Shown: positions 1 to 6,698 of the stretch, piece by piece | Layout of the letters: the number at the start of each line of letters is the position of its first letter | Numbering within the stretch: position 1 is the first letter of the stretch | Assembly (NCBI GenBank): GCA_003164305.1 | Contig: PLSZ01000304.1 | Coordinates: 255-13,480 of the forward strand | Source of the DNA: Acetobacteraceae bacterium | GTDB lineage: Bacteria > Pseudomonadota > Alphaproteobacteria > Acetobacterales > Acetobacteraceae | Length of the DNA: 13,226 bases | Reading direction: 5' to 3' | Made by a program: the position numbers and the translations under genes | The notes under the pieces: generated by a model | Seen by the model: the letters and a program-made list of their open reading frames with translations, nothing else | Databases searched by the model: none | What the model was told of the DNA's origin: nothing

Positions 1-662
1 CCGATCACCTGGCCATCCATGTTGAACACCGGCCCGCCGGAGTTGCCCGGATTGATCGGCGCGTCGAGCTGCAGGAAATTGTCGAATGGCCCAGAGCCCA
101 GATCGCGGCCCTCGGCCGATACGATGCCGGCGGTCACGGAGCCGCCGAGCCCGAAGGGGTTGCCGGCGGCGAGTACCCAGTCGCCGACCTCGATGCGGCG
201 GGAATCGCCCCAGGTCACCGCGGCCAGCGACTCATTCGGCGAGATCCTGATGACGGCGACGTCGGTCAACTGGTCCTGGCCGATGAGTTTGGCCGGGTAT
301 TGGTGGCCGTTGGTCAGCGACACGACGATTTTCTCGGCATGTCCGACGACGTGGTTGTTGGTGACGATGATGCCCGAGGGGTCGATGATGAAGCCCGACC
401 CCGCGCCCAACGTGCGTTCCTGACGGTCGCCGAAACGGCGGCGGAATTCCCGGCCGAGCGGCGTGTCGCGCAGTTCCGGCGGCAGTTCGTGCAGCAGGTC
501 GCGGGTCGGGGCGGCCTCGGTCACCGCGATGTTGACGACGGTGGGCAGGACTTTTTTCACCAGTGGCGCGAAGCTGTCGGGCGCGCTTCGGGCGTTGGCG
601 GTGCAACCACCCAGCGACAGGGCAACAACGATTATAAGGAGATGGCGGACGGCTTGCGGCAT
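1..662 (-). CDS. HtrA/Deg-family serine protease, probable lipoprotein (C-terminal part missing)
   Basis: Trypsin-like protease of the HtrA/Deg family, expected to degrade or refold damaged envelope proteins in the periplasm. The 220 visible residues begin at ATG 662, the only usual start after an in-frame upstream TGA. Residues 1-20 form a short hydrophobic signal ending in LSLGGC, a plausible lipobox with Cys20 as lipidation site. The catalytic triad is visible: His104 in TNNHVV, Asp134 in TDVAVIRI, and Ser208 in NPGNSGGP, with the oxyanion stretch AAGNPFGLGG at 165-174. Any PDZ domains would lie beyond the left edge, so DegP, DegQ or DegS type cannot be decided. Most DegP/DegQ proteins have a cleaved signal peptide rather than a lipobox, so a lipid anchor would be a variation. 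Family assignment is firm; the lipoprotein call is an inference. I see no strong ribosome binding site. Confidence 0.93.
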   Translation of the reverse strand, partial: MPQAVRHLLIIVVALSLGGCTANARSAPDSFAPLVKKVLPTVVNIAVTEAAPTRDLLHELPPELRDTPLGREFRRRFGDRQERTLGAGSGFIIDPSGIIVTNNHVVGHAEKIVVSLTNGHQYPAKLIGQDQLTDVAVIRISPNESLAAVTWGDSRRIEVGDWVLAAGNPFGLGGSVTAGIVSAEGRDLGSGPFDNFLQLDAPINPGNSGGPVFNMDGQVI

Positions 663-1015
663 GTGGTGGCGCGGATTCCCTGGCGTACGGCGGCGGCGGA
701 ACAGGAAATGGCACCGGTAGGGCCACGCAACAAGAATTCATTCAACGATATTCATGAATGCTCTGTCATCCAGCCGTATCCTGGGTGGCCTACCTGTGGG
801 CGGGACCGTGGCGGCGCGCGGCCGGCCTGCTTCGGCATCGCGGTTCCGATGGCCGGAGTTTTGCGATTGAGGGCGCGATCGGCTGATCTGGCGGTGCCGT
901 GTTTATGTTCCCCTGCGTCCCCAGGGTCGTGGCTGATGGAGGAACTCGCGTCCAACCGGGCGCGCCAGGTCAGCCAGCGGGGGAGCCGGCCGCCGAAAAG
1001 CCGCCGGCAACCGGA
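663..1015. other. Intergenic region between protease and PEP-CTERM genes
   Basis: About 350 bases separate the protease start from the stop of the upstream PEP-CTERM gene. The protease promoter should lie here on the minus strand, but no convincing -35/-10 pair stands out. A perfect 10-bp palindrome ATTCATGAAT is at 750-759, within a local AT-rich stretch (731-760). A GC-rich inverted repeat GCCGGC at 985-990 and 1003-1008 (12-nt loop) lies just after the PEP-CTERM stop, but no T-run follows it on the minus strand, so it is at best a weak terminator. The short open frame at 752-955 (minus) has no recognisable product or ribosome binding site, and I do not call it a gene. Confidence 0.5.
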
Positions 1016-1726
1016 TCAGGGCATGGTTAGTTCGGCGGGCTGCTCGCCGGCGCGTTTCGCTCGCCGCCGACGCGCGCGCAGAAGCACCCCGAGGCCGATC
1101 AGGCCCGTCCCGAGCAACAGCAACGACCTCGGTTCGGGCATGTCCGAGGTCACGATGTCCACTCCGGATGTCGCGGTGGCGAGACCTTGCAACCCGTCCA
1201 ACGACGTGAGCGCGACGCCGGTGCCTGTCAGGTCCGGCGCCAGCGCGATCAGCGCGTTGGCCTCGGCGGTCGCGGACGCTGACGCGGTGTAGGTAAAGTT
1301 GCCGGGATATTCGATCGACCAGATCGCCAGTTGGGTCGCCAGCGAGTCATCCGGCGTGCCGCCGTCATTCAGCAAAGCGTCGCCGTATAGAATAAGTCCG
1401 CCGATCTCCTGCGTTTGTGTTGTGGTCAACTGTGTTCCCTCGCCGTCCGTGGTGAACGCACCGATGGTGTAGGGCAGACTCTGGCCGCCTCCGACGTAGA
1501 TCTCATGGAACAGGTCGATGCACCACGCGTCGATCGTGCCAATGCTGGTGGTCAGGACAATCTGGCCGAAATCATAGGTATCGGTGATGGGGGACGAGAG
1601 TGTAACGGCCTCGCCCTGATTGACTTCGACGTCGTAGATTGTGAACGGAGTCGCCGCGGCTGAGGTGAACACGGCCATTCCGATCGCCAGCGCGAGCGCG
1701 GATGTGGTCGCGAGAAACGGTTTCAT
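1016..1726 (-). CDS. PEP-CTERM sorting-domain secreted protein with thioester-like motifs
   Basis: Exported protein of 236 residues. Residues 1-25 form a signal peptide (hydrophobic core around 8-19, AAA before the mature part). The C-terminus has the PEP-CTERM signal: PEP at 197-199, a hydrophobic helix (about 201-216) and an Arg-rich cluster (217-222). In this family exosortase recognises the signal and the protein is delivered to the outer surface, often with exopolysaccharide. No exosortase or polysaccharide gene is in the window. The ectodomain contains AWCIDL with Cys69 and TQLAIW with Gln132, resembling the Cys and Gln motifs of bacterial thioester domains; this is a motif-level observation only. 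About 14 residues follow the Arg cluster, somewhat more than usual. A weak AAGG ribosome binding site lies 9 nt before ATG. The gene stands alone, with a long AT-rich leader region upstream. PEP-CTERM membership is confident; ectodomain function is unknown. Confidence 0.9.
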   Translation of the reverse strand: MKPFLATTSALALAIGMAVFTSAAATPFTIYDVEVNQGEAVTLSSPITDTYDFGQIVLTTSIGTIDAWCIDLFHEIYVGGGQSLPYTIGAFTTDGEGTQLTTTQTQEIGGLILYGDALLNDGGTPDDSLATQLAIWSIEYPGNFTYTASASATAEANALIALAPDLTGTGVALTSLDGLQGLATATSGVDIVTSDMPEPRSLLLLGTGLIGLGVLLRARRRRAKRAGEQPAELTMP

Positions 1727-1781
1727 AACAGGATGCCTTGTAAATCAGGCCTGTCATTTTTTGACTTATTTGTTTTAAGTG

Positions 1782-1809
1782 ACGTTAGGGGGCGTTAAAG
1801 GAAAGTCAA
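1782..1809 (-). promoter_or_regulatory. Possible sigma70-type promoter of the PEP-CTERM gene
   Basis: On the minus strand TTGACT (1809-1804) matches the -35 consensus TTGACA in five of six positions. It is followed after 16 nt by TAACGT (1787-1782), a weak -10 match. Transcription would start near 1776, giving a leader of about 50 nt. The -10 element is poor, so the promoter may need an activator, which fits the palindromes just upstream. Visual prediction only. Confidence 0.3.
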
Positions 1810-1812
1810 GAT

Positions 1813-1846
1813 AAATCATGATTTGTGATCAGAATTCTGAATGATT
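1813..1846. promoter_or_regulatory. Paired 12-bp palindromes, possible regulator-binding site
   Basis: Two perfect 12-bp palindromes lie four bases apart: AAATCATGATTT at 1813-1824 and TCAGAATTCTGA at 1829-1840. AATCAT (1814-1819) is also repeated in inverted form as ATGATT at 1841-1846. The centres are 16 bp apart and lie about 43 and 59 bp upstream of the predicted PEP-CTERM transcription start, positions typical of activator sites. No regulator gene is adjacent and the binding protein is unknown. Confidence 0.35.
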
Positions 1847-2085
1847 AAAGGTATTAATAAAGTCCGGAATGAGCGGTCGGTCGTAAAGGTTAAGACCGAG
1901 GCGGTATCAGCGCTTTTGTATGTCGTCTTTGCTCCTGTTCGAACGCGACACGAACGGGCACTTCGCAGCCGCGTTCCGCGGCGTACATCGGCGGTTGCAA
2001 TTCCTTGCTTTCTGGCTTCCCGGTCCAAGGCGCCTGACACACCTTCACCTCGCTCGCCCCAACCATCGCCGCCGAACCATCCGGC

Positions 2086-4530
2086 TCACGCGGCGCCGCC
2101 GTCCTCGGGCCAGTCATGCTTTGGATATCGGCCGCGCATGTCCCGCCGCGCGTCGGCCCAGGCACCGCGCCAGAAATTGGCGAGGTCGGCGGTGACGGCG
2201 ATGGGACGCCCGGCGGGGGACAGCAACGCCAGCCGCAACGGGACGCGGCCGCCGGCCAGCAGCGGGGTCGTGGTCATGCCGTAGAACGCCTGTGCGCGCG
2301 CCTCGGCGACCGGCACCGGCTCGGCGTAGTTCACCGGCGCGCGGCCGTGCGGCAGGGTCAGATGGGTCGGCAACGCCTGATCCAGGCGCGTCGCCAGGTT
2401 CCAGGGCAGCAGACCGCGCAGGATCGCCGCCAGGTCCAGCCGATCCAGGTCCGCCAGCCGGGCCATTCCGTGCAGATGGGGCGCGAGCCAGTCTCGAACG
2501 GTCGCGATCAGTGCTTCGTCGGACAGGTCGGGCCACTCAGCGTCGGGCTCGATCCCGCGCATCAGCGCCACGCGGGCGCGGAACTGCTCCACGTCCTTGC
2601 CCGGCTTCAGCGGCTTCAACCGCTGCTCCGCGACGGTGTCGGCGAGCAGACCGGCGACCTCGGCCGGATCGACCGGGACGGTGCGATCGCTCAGCACCAG
2701 CGCGCCGAGACGGCGACGGCGGCGGGCCAGGACGGAGCCGGAGACGGGGTCGAAACCGGCTTCCACCTGCTCGGTGACGCGCGCCGCGACCGAGGCCGGC
2801 AGGCTGCCCGGATCGAGCGCGGCGGCGAGCCGGATGTGCGCGCCGGATTTCACGTCAAGCGCGGCGGCGACCAACAGCGGCGTGTTCGCCAGCTTGTCGG
2901 TGCCCGGCATCCGCCCTCCGCCACCCCCCGCGAAGCGGAACGACCCAGGCTCCCCGCGGCGCTGGCCGATCCGGTCGGGAAAGGCGGCGGCGAGCAGGCG
3001 GCCGGGATCGCCGTCGGCCTCGATATCGGCGGGCAGGCGGAGGCGACGGCGGTATTGCGCGGCGGTGCGGCGGATGGCGGACAGCGCGCCGCGATCGGCC
3101 TCGGGGTCGCCATGCCGGATGGCCAGCAGCCTCAGACCGATGTCGGCGGGCGGGTCGCGTGGGCCGCGGCTGGTGCGCAACGGATCGCGTTCCTCCAACA
3201 GCGCGGCGAGGTCGGCGGCGAGGGCTTGTTCCGGCGCGGTCTCGGCGGCCAGCATCATGGCGGCGAGGCGGGGATGCGCGCCAAGGGACGCCATGCGTTG
3301 ACCGGCCGGAGTGATCTTGCCGCCGGTCAGGGCGCCAAGCTCGGTCAGCAGCGCGTTGGCGGCGGTCAGCGCGCCGGCGGGTGGCTGATCCAGGAACTTC
3401 AATTCGGCCGGCGGGGTGCCCCAGGCGGCGCAATCCAGCACCAGCGACGACAGCTCGGCTTCCAGGATGTCCGGCCGATCATATGGCGCCAGGCCGCGAT
3501 GTTGCGCCGGGGTCCACAGGCGGCTCGCGACGCCGGGGGCTTCGCGGCCGGCGCGGCCGGCGCGCTGATCGGCGGCCGCCCGGGAAACCCGCACGGTGAC
3601 GAGGCGGGTCAGACCGGTCGATGGGTCCAGCCGCGGCACCCGCCGCCAACCGCCGTCGATCACGATCCGCACGCCAGGCACGGTCAGCGAGGTTTCCGCG
3701 ATCGAAGTGGCCAGAACGACCCGGCGAGTGTCCGACTGGCGCAAAGCGAGATCCTGCTCGGCGGGCGGCAGTTCGCCGTGCAGCGGCAGCACGGTCGCGC
3801 CACAGCGGTCGAGCGCGGCCTGGGTGCGGCGGATTTCCGCCATGCCGGGGAGAAAGGCAAGAATGTCGCCGTCGTGCTCGGCCAGCGCGACGCGGATGGC
3901 GCGGGCCATGGCGTCGGGCAAATCGCGCGGCACGGCGATGTCGGTTTTGGCGTGGTGGATCGCCACCGGGAACATGCGGCCGAGGCTTTCGATCACCGCC
4001 GCGTCCATCAGTCCGGCGAGGCGGGCGCCATCGGCGGTGGCGGACATCGCCAGCAGCCGAAGCTCCGGGCGCAGCATCGCGCGCAGGTCGAGGCACAACG
4101 CCAGCGCCAGATCGGATTCCAACGAGCGCTCATGGATTTCGTCCAGGATCACCGCCGCGACGCCGTCCAGGCCGGGATCGGATTGCAGGCGGCGGACCAG
4201 CAGCCCCTCGGTGATGACTTCGATCCGTGTGGCCGGAGAGGAAGCGCCGTCGATCCGGGTGCGATAGCCGACGGTGCGGCCGACCGGCTCATTCAACAGC
4301 GACGCCATGCGGGTCGCGGCGGCTCTCGTGGCGAGCCGGCGGGGCTCCAGGATCAGAATCTTGCCGTCCCGCCGCCACGGCGCGGACAGCAGTTCGAGGG
4401 GAACGAGCGTGGTCTTTCCGGCGCCCGGCGGCGCGACCAGCACGGCGGCCTGGTTGGCGTCGAGCGCCGCTTTCAGCGCGGGCAGCGCCTCGGTGACCGG
4501 GAGGGCGGGCAGCGCTGCGATCAGGTCCAT
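2086..4530 (-). CDS. hrpB: ATP-dependent RNA helicase HrpB (DEAH box)
   Basis: DEAH-type superfamily 2 helicase of the HrpB family, a cytoplasmic ATPase presumed to act on RNA; its cellular substrate is poorly defined in most bacteria. From the ATG at 4530 the protein has 814 residues, the usual HrpB length. Numbered from that start, the Walker A motif PPGAGKTT is at 34-41, the DEIH box at 130-133, motif III SAT at 163-165 and motif VI QRAGRAGR at 322-329. A helicase-associated region follows, and the C-terminal HrpB domain ends in the typical RGRYPKHDWPED. The frame can be extended to a GTG at 4554, but ATG 4530 is the better start codon; neither has a clear ribosome binding site. The gene begins 39 bp after the methyltransferase stop, so co-transcription is plausible. 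Confidence 0.96.
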   Translation of the reverse strand: MDLIAALPALPVTEALPALKAALDANQAAVLVAPPGAGKTTLVPLELLSAPWRRDGKILILEPRRLATRAAATRMASLLNEPVGRTVGYRTRIDGASSPATRIEVITEGLLVRRLQSDPGLDGVAAVILDEIHERSLESDLALALCLDLRAMLRPELRLLAMSATADGARLAGLMDAAVIESLGRMFPVAIHHAKTDIAVPRDLPDAMARAIRVALAEHDGDILAFLPGMAEIRRTQAALDRCGATVLPLHGELPPAEQDLALRQSDTRRVVLATSIAETSLTVPGVRIVIDGGWRRVPRLDPSTGLTRLVTVRVSRAAADQRAGRAGREAPGVASRLWTPAQHRGLAPYDRPDILEAELSSLVLDCAAWGTPPAELKFLDQPPAGALTAANALLTELGALTGGKITPAGQRMASLGAHPRLAAMMLAAETAPEQALAADLAALLEERDPLRTSRGPRDPPADIGLRLLAIRHGDPEADRGALSAIRRTAAQYRRRLRLPADIEADGDPGRLLAAAFPDRIGQRRGEPGSFRFAGGGGGRMPGTDKLANTPLLVAAALDVKSGAHIRLAAALDPGSLPASVAARVTEQVEAGFDPVSGSVLARRRRRLGALVLSDRTVPVDPAEVAGLLADTVAEQRLKPLKPGKDVEQFRARVALMRGIEPDAEWPDLSDEALIATVRDWLAPHLHGMARLADLDRLDLAAILRGLLPWNLATRLDQALPTHLTLPHGRAPVNYAEPVPVAEARAQAFYGMTTTPLLAGGRVPLRLALLSPAGRPIAVTADLANFWRGAWADARRDMRGRYPKHDWPEDGGAA

Positions 4531-4569
4531 GCGTCGATCATCGCGCCCGAACACCGGCTGGCCATCGTT

Positions 4570-5361
4570 TCATGATTTCGGAACACGGCCTTTGATCGCG
4601 TTGGCGCGCGCATGGTGGATAACCCGTCCATCGGCGTCCTGCTCCACTCGCGCCCGAACCCCACCCCTGAGGCGTTCGAGGTCGGCGGCGCTCATCCCGG
4701 CGATGGTCGGTCCGATGCTTCCGGTGATCGTGCTCGAGCGCCAGAAATCCTCGAAATCGGTGAAAACCCGCCGCACGGAGATGACCCGGGTTTCGACCTC
4801 CTCCAACCCGGCCTCAGTCCACAGCGCCTGCAACGCCTCCGTCCGCGCGGCATCGACACTCGGCGGCAGCGCGGACGCGATGCCCTGAGCGCGCAGTTCG
4901 GCCTGGATCGGGTGAAACGGAAAGCCGCCCCCCGCCATGTCCCAGGCATAGGCCGCGACCGTGCCTCCAAGCCTGACCACCCGCGTCATCTCGGCGACGC
5001 CTTTGGCCGGGTCGGGAACGAAGAAGATCACCAGCGCCATGACAGCGGCGTCGAACCTGGCATTGTCGAATGGCAACGCCTGCGCGTCGCCCAATTGAAA
5101 CGTCGCGGCGCCGGCGGCCGGCCGGGTGCGCGCGAAGGCGAGTTGCGCTTCCGACGGATCGATCCCTTGCATGTCGGAGGGCGCGAACCGTTGCACCAGC
5201 AACTCCGTGAACGCGCCGCTGCCGCATCCGACGTCGATCCAGCGTAGGCCCGCGGGCGGAGCCAGCCAGTCGAGAAAGATCTCGCCAGCCAGCCGGCTCC
5301 AGGCGCCCATTCCACGCTCGTAGGCCGCGCCGTCCTCGAAACGAATTGGCGGTTGGGTCAT
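4570..5361 (-). CDS. Class I SAM-dependent methyltransferase
   Basis: Soluble methyltransferase of 263 residues with a Rossmann-type SAM-binding fold. Motif I is DVGCGSG at 43-49, the acidic residue expected to hold the SAM ribose is Asp68 in GIDPS, and a further motif is GDAQALPF at 91-98. This pattern is common to UbiE/Methyltransf_11-like small-molecule methyltransferases. The substrate cannot be inferred: nothing specific to ubiquinone, lipid or RNA methylation is seen and the neighbours do not form a pathway. A strong ribosome binding site AAGGAAG (5374-5368 on the minus strand) supports ATG 5361. hrpB follows 39 bp downstream on the same strand. The family is certain; the role is unknown. 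Confidence 0.9.
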   Translation of the reverse strand: MTQPPIRFEDGAAYERGMGAWSRLAGEIFLDWLAPPAGLRWIDVGCGSGAFTELLVQRFAPSDMQGIDPSEAQLAFARTRPAAGAATFQLGDAQALPFDNARFDAAVMALVIFFVPDPAKGVAEMTRVVRLGGTVAAYAWDMAGGGFPFHPIQAELRAQGIASALPPSVDAARTEALQALWTEAGLEEVETRVISVRRVFTDFEDFWRSSTITGSIGPTIAGMSAADLERLRGGVRARVEQDADGRVIHHARANAIKGRVPKS

Positions 5362-5425
5362 TGATGTCTTCCTTCAGCCGGGACGAGTTTATACCAGCGC
5401 GCGTTGATGTTGGCTCTCTCGCGTT

Positions 5426-5453
5426 CGTCATCCTCGGGCTCGACCCGAGGATC
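5426..5453 (+). repeat. Hairpin repeat, copy 1
   Basis: A 28-base element containing a perfect 9-bp stem, ATCCTCGGG (5430-5438) with CCCGAGGAT (5444-5452), and a 5-nt loop. It matches the reverse complement of copy 2 at 27 of 28 positions. Elements of this type are widespread between alphaproteobacterial genes and often cause spurious ORFs whose translation contains SSPRMT-like peptides. It may act in transcript termination or stability, or be a dispersed non-autonomous repeat. Confidence 0.85.
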
Positions 5454-5505
5454 AGTTGCTTCAGGCATCGTGTTTGATGAGGAGAGCCGCGGCGTGGCGG
5501 CACGC

Positions 5506-5533
5506 GATCCTCGGGGCGAGCCCGAGGATGACG
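5506..5533 (-). repeat. Hairpin repeat, copy 2 (inverted)
   Basis: An inverted copy of the element at 5426-5453, with the same perfect 9-bp stem (5507-5515 with 5521-5529) and loop GCGAG. It differs from copy 1 at a single base. The two copies face each other across 52 bases, so a transcript could fold each hairpin separately or pair the two copies into a longer stem. It begins about 45 nt downstream of the oxidoreductase stop and could mark the end of that transcript, although no T-run follows. Confidence 0.85.
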
Positions 5534-5578
5534 GGGACACTCATGCGTCATTGGTGTCCTCGTTCGTTCGTGATGATC

Positions 5579-6568
5579 TTACAGCGACGCCACGATCTTG
5601 CCGACGCGCCGTATGCTGGCCAGCACTTCGTCCTGGGGCAAACCCGGCCAGCCCATGCGAAAGCGAAACTCGGTGGCGCCGAGTTCGTCCCGGTAGCGTT
5701 GCAATTCGTCGCGCACATGCGCCTCGTCGCCGACCACGAAACGATCTTGCGCGAACTGGCGAAACGCGTCGGCTCCGCCATCGAAGCCGCCAAACCCATG
5801 TGTTGCATAACGCTCGTATTTCGCCGAGATCGGACCGCGGGCGAGGTCGATGGCGGCGTTCATCGTGGGACCGCAGAAACACTCGCGGGAGACCTGACGG
5901 GGATAGTCCAGCGGCTTGCCCAGTTCGACGCGGGTGTCGTGGAACAGCGTCCACCAGCGTCTCATTTCGTCCATGGTCATCGCGCCGGCGCCTTGCCACG
6001 AATCGCCCAGTTCGGCGGCGCGTTTGACGGCGTCGGGGACGGTGCCGCCGATCCAGATGGGCACGCCGGACGGATTGCGCGGACGCATGCTGAGGCTGGC
6101 GTCGTCGAGTTTGACGTATTTGCCGTGGAAGGTGACGTGGTCGCCGCTCAGCAGCAATCGCATCGCCTGGACGTATTCGCGAAACCGCGGAACGCGAGAC
6201 TTACGCTCAATCCCCATCGCGGCGAATTCGCTGTCGCGGTAGCCGAGGCCGACGCCCAGTACAAACCGGCCGTCCGTCAGGTGGTCGAGCGTGGCGGCTT
6301 CTTCCGCCAGCAGCACGGGATTGAGCATCGGCAGCAGCAACACCGCGGTGCCCATGCGCATGCCGCCGGAGATGCCCGCGAGATAGCCCATGATCGGCGA
6401 CGCGGCGAACTGGCGCATGTCCGGTCCGGTCACGAAATGTTGCGGGAACCAAAGGGAGTCAAAGCCGGCGTCACGCGCGGCGAGGACCTGCGCGGTCAGT
6501 TCGGCGAGATGCGCTGTGATGTCGAAGCGGGATTCGGTTTCCAGAGTGACGAACAGGCCGGCGTGCAT
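5579..6568 (-). CDS. LLM-class (luciferase-like) flavin-dependent oxidoreductase
   Basis: Member of the bacterial luciferase-like superfamily: TIM-barrel enzymes using reduced FMN or F420 to oxidise small organic substrates. The chosen product has 329 residues. Typical features are an N-terminal strand followed by AARDAGFDSLWFPQH (31-45), the conserved block PVLLAEEAATLDHLTDGRF (84-102) leading into LGVGLGYRDSEF (104-115), and PIWIGG at 170-175. The substrate and the choice of FMN or F420 cannot be read from the sequence. The frame stays open to 6652, but ATG 6568 is preferred because the family's N-terminal strand starts there and AAAGGA (6583-6578) lies 9 nt upstream. It is divergent from the membrane-protein gene at 6699 and separated from the downstream methyltransferase gene by the hairpin repeats. 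Confidence 0.92.
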   Translation of the reverse strand: MHAGLFVTLETESRFDITAHLAELTAQVLAARDAGFDSLWFPQHFVTGPDMRQFAASPIMGYLAGISGGMRMGTAVLLLPMLNPVLLAEEAATLDHLTDGRFVLGVGLGYRDSEFAAMGIERKSRVPRFREYVQAMRLLLSGDHVTFHGKYVKLDDASLSMRPRNPSGVPIWIGGTVPDAVKRAAELGDSWQGAGAMTMDEMRRWWTLFHDTRVELGKPLDYPRQVSRECFCGPTMNAAIDLARGPISAKYERYATHGFGGFDGGADAFRQFAQDRFVVGDEAHVRDELQRYRDELGATEFRFRMGWPGLPQDEVLASIRRVGKIVASL

Positions 6569-6698
6569 ATCCAGGCATCCTTTCGGCGGTGCGGTCCTGG
6601 ACGGTGCCGGGATGCCGGTCGGTTGTCGAGCGGGCCGGTCCGCGCTTGCCATCTCGATACCACTCGATCAATCTTTCGTTTCGCATGGAGCGACGCCC

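Larger units (their letters stand above)
1727..2085. other. AT-rich upstream region of the PEP-CTERM gene and unexplained spacer
   Basis: This 359-base gap separates the hrpB stop from the PEP-CTERM start. Bases 1740-1880 are much more AT-rich than the rest of the window and hold the probable PEP-CTERM promoter and palindromes, listed separately. A small inverted repeat GTCA/TGAC around a T-run lies at about 1753-1765, in the probable leader. Bases 1890-2085 are GC-rich. On the minus strand they contain a 58-codon open frame (ATG at 2066, TAA at 1890-1892) without clear ribosome binding site or recognised family. Its third positions are less G+C-biased than in neighbouring genes, so I do not call it a gene. 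No RNA gene was recognised. Confidence 0.5.

Noticed and set aside
985..1008. GC-rich inverted repeat after the PEP-CTERM stop as an intrinsic terminator
   Set aside because: Six-base stem with a 12-nt loop and no following T-run on the minus strand; GCCGGC is common by chance at this GC content.
300..1292. Open frame of 330 codons on the plus strand
   Set aside because: It spans the protease gene, the gap and the PEP-CTERM gene in antisense; no recognisable domain.
4531..4554. GTG start for hrpB at 4554
   Set aside because: Adds only eight residues; ATG 4530 is the stronger codon. Not excluded.
2116..4575. Open frame of 819 codons on the plus strand, opposite hrpB
   Set aside because: It mirrors hrpB over nearly its whole length; the product is Arg/Gln/Gly-rich with no domain, as expected for an antisense shadow in GC-rich DNA. 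HrpB motifs on the minus strand are unambiguous.
4814..5551. Minus-strand open frame of 245 codons running from the repeat region into the methyltransferase gene
   Set aside because: Its N-terminal part is translation of the hairpin repeats and the rest is an out-of-frame, Arg-rich reading of the methyltransferase gene, whose true frame has SAM motifs and a strong ribosome binding site.
6390..6698. Upstream extension of the membrane protein by 103 codons
   Set aside because: It would bury the signal peptide and overlap the divergent oxidoreductase; ATG 6699 has GGAG at good spacing and begins directly with the signal peptide.
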